This document shows positions 51,289 to 51,310 of a stretch of 51,310 bases of DNA, piece by piece; positions within the stretch are counted from its first letter, which is position 1; each line of letters opens with the position of its first letter. The DNA is from Opitutus sp. (GTDB lineage: Bacteria; Verrucomicrobiota; Verrucomicrobiae; Opitutales; Opitutaceae), in assembly GCA_009695065.1 (NCBI GenBank), contig SIBR01000024.1, forward strand, positions 1 through 51,310, written 5' to 3'. Made by a program: the position numbers and the translations under genes. The notes under the pieces were generated by a model. It was given only the letters and a program-made list of their open reading frames with translations. It made no database searches and was not told where the DNA came from.

Positions 51289-51310
51289 AGGAAGTTGGGC
51301 GTAGTTCACG

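Noticed and set aside
1..51310. CRISPR arrays, tRNA and rRNA genes
   Set aside because: No regularly spaced repeats were seen, and the intergenic regions read showed no convincing cloverleaf or rRNA sequence.

Overview
The window is GC-rich bacterial chromosome, most likely from the Opitutaceae (Verrucomicrobiota). This is an inference from the gene families: signal-peptide sulfatases, a CE15-type glucuronoyl esterase, ThuA-like and 'ceramidase N-terminal' proteins, an LpxC-FabZ fusion followed by lpxA, and a pseudopilin with membrane partners. No rRNA or tRNA was found, so the assignment cannot be confirmed from RNA. 

Layout. 1-1317: an IS3-family insertion sequence (minus strand), lacking only a few bases of its right terminus, which lie beyond the window edge. 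1397-2771: a frameshifted SHOCT lipoprotein gene and a haloacid dehalogenase. 2880-14440: eight minus-strand genes, probably one operon, ending at a strong terminator (2839-2868). All but possibly the PepSY membrane protein are exported: beta-helix protein, PepSY membrane protein, YtcJ-like amidohydrolase, sulfatase, CE15 esterase, ceramidase-like protein with a LamG-type domain, alpha/beta-hydrolase, ThuA-like protein. 14587-19310 (plus): miaA, a second ceramidase-like protein and a double alpha/beta-hydrolase. 19325-21526 (minus): a Tat-exported mannonate-dehydratase-like protein and an SGNH hydrolase broken by an in-frame TGA. Together 2.9-21.5 kb looks like an accessory saccharolytic region acting on decorated (acetylated, sulfated or uronic-acid-containing) polysaccharide. 

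21.6-31.6 kb (minus): a pseudopilin with two membrane partners, a TolC-family protein, an FmdB-type zinc ribbon, a PpiD-like chaperone, a frameshifted YihY/BrkB protein, a GYF_2 membrane protein and argS. 31.8-36.1 kb (plus): a divergent thymidine-phosphorylase-family enzyme, an RlmI-type methyltransferase and a twice-frameshifted membrane protein with an Mrr-like domain. 36.2-38.5 kb (minus): efp and a third ceramidase-like protein. 38.8-41.0 kb (plus): lpxC-fabZ and lpxA (lipid A and fatty-acid synthesis). 

41.0-49.5 kb (plus): a metal-homeostasis block: a CNNM/CorC-type transporter, a His-rich membrane protein, a complete CzcC-CzcB-CzcA-type RND efflux operon and two small exported proteins. 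It abuts a truncated ECF sigma-factor gene at 49.4-49.7 kb. 49.8-51.1 kb (minus): a frameshifted DUF1398 gene, hisI and a DUF971 gene. A palindromic repeat at 51241-51288 has a sister copy inside the IS at 94-149. 

Five single-base indels, in or next to short G or C runs, break otherwise recognisable genes. Either this assembly carries homopolymer errors or the region is decaying; the affected entries are marked as pseudogenes with that caveat.
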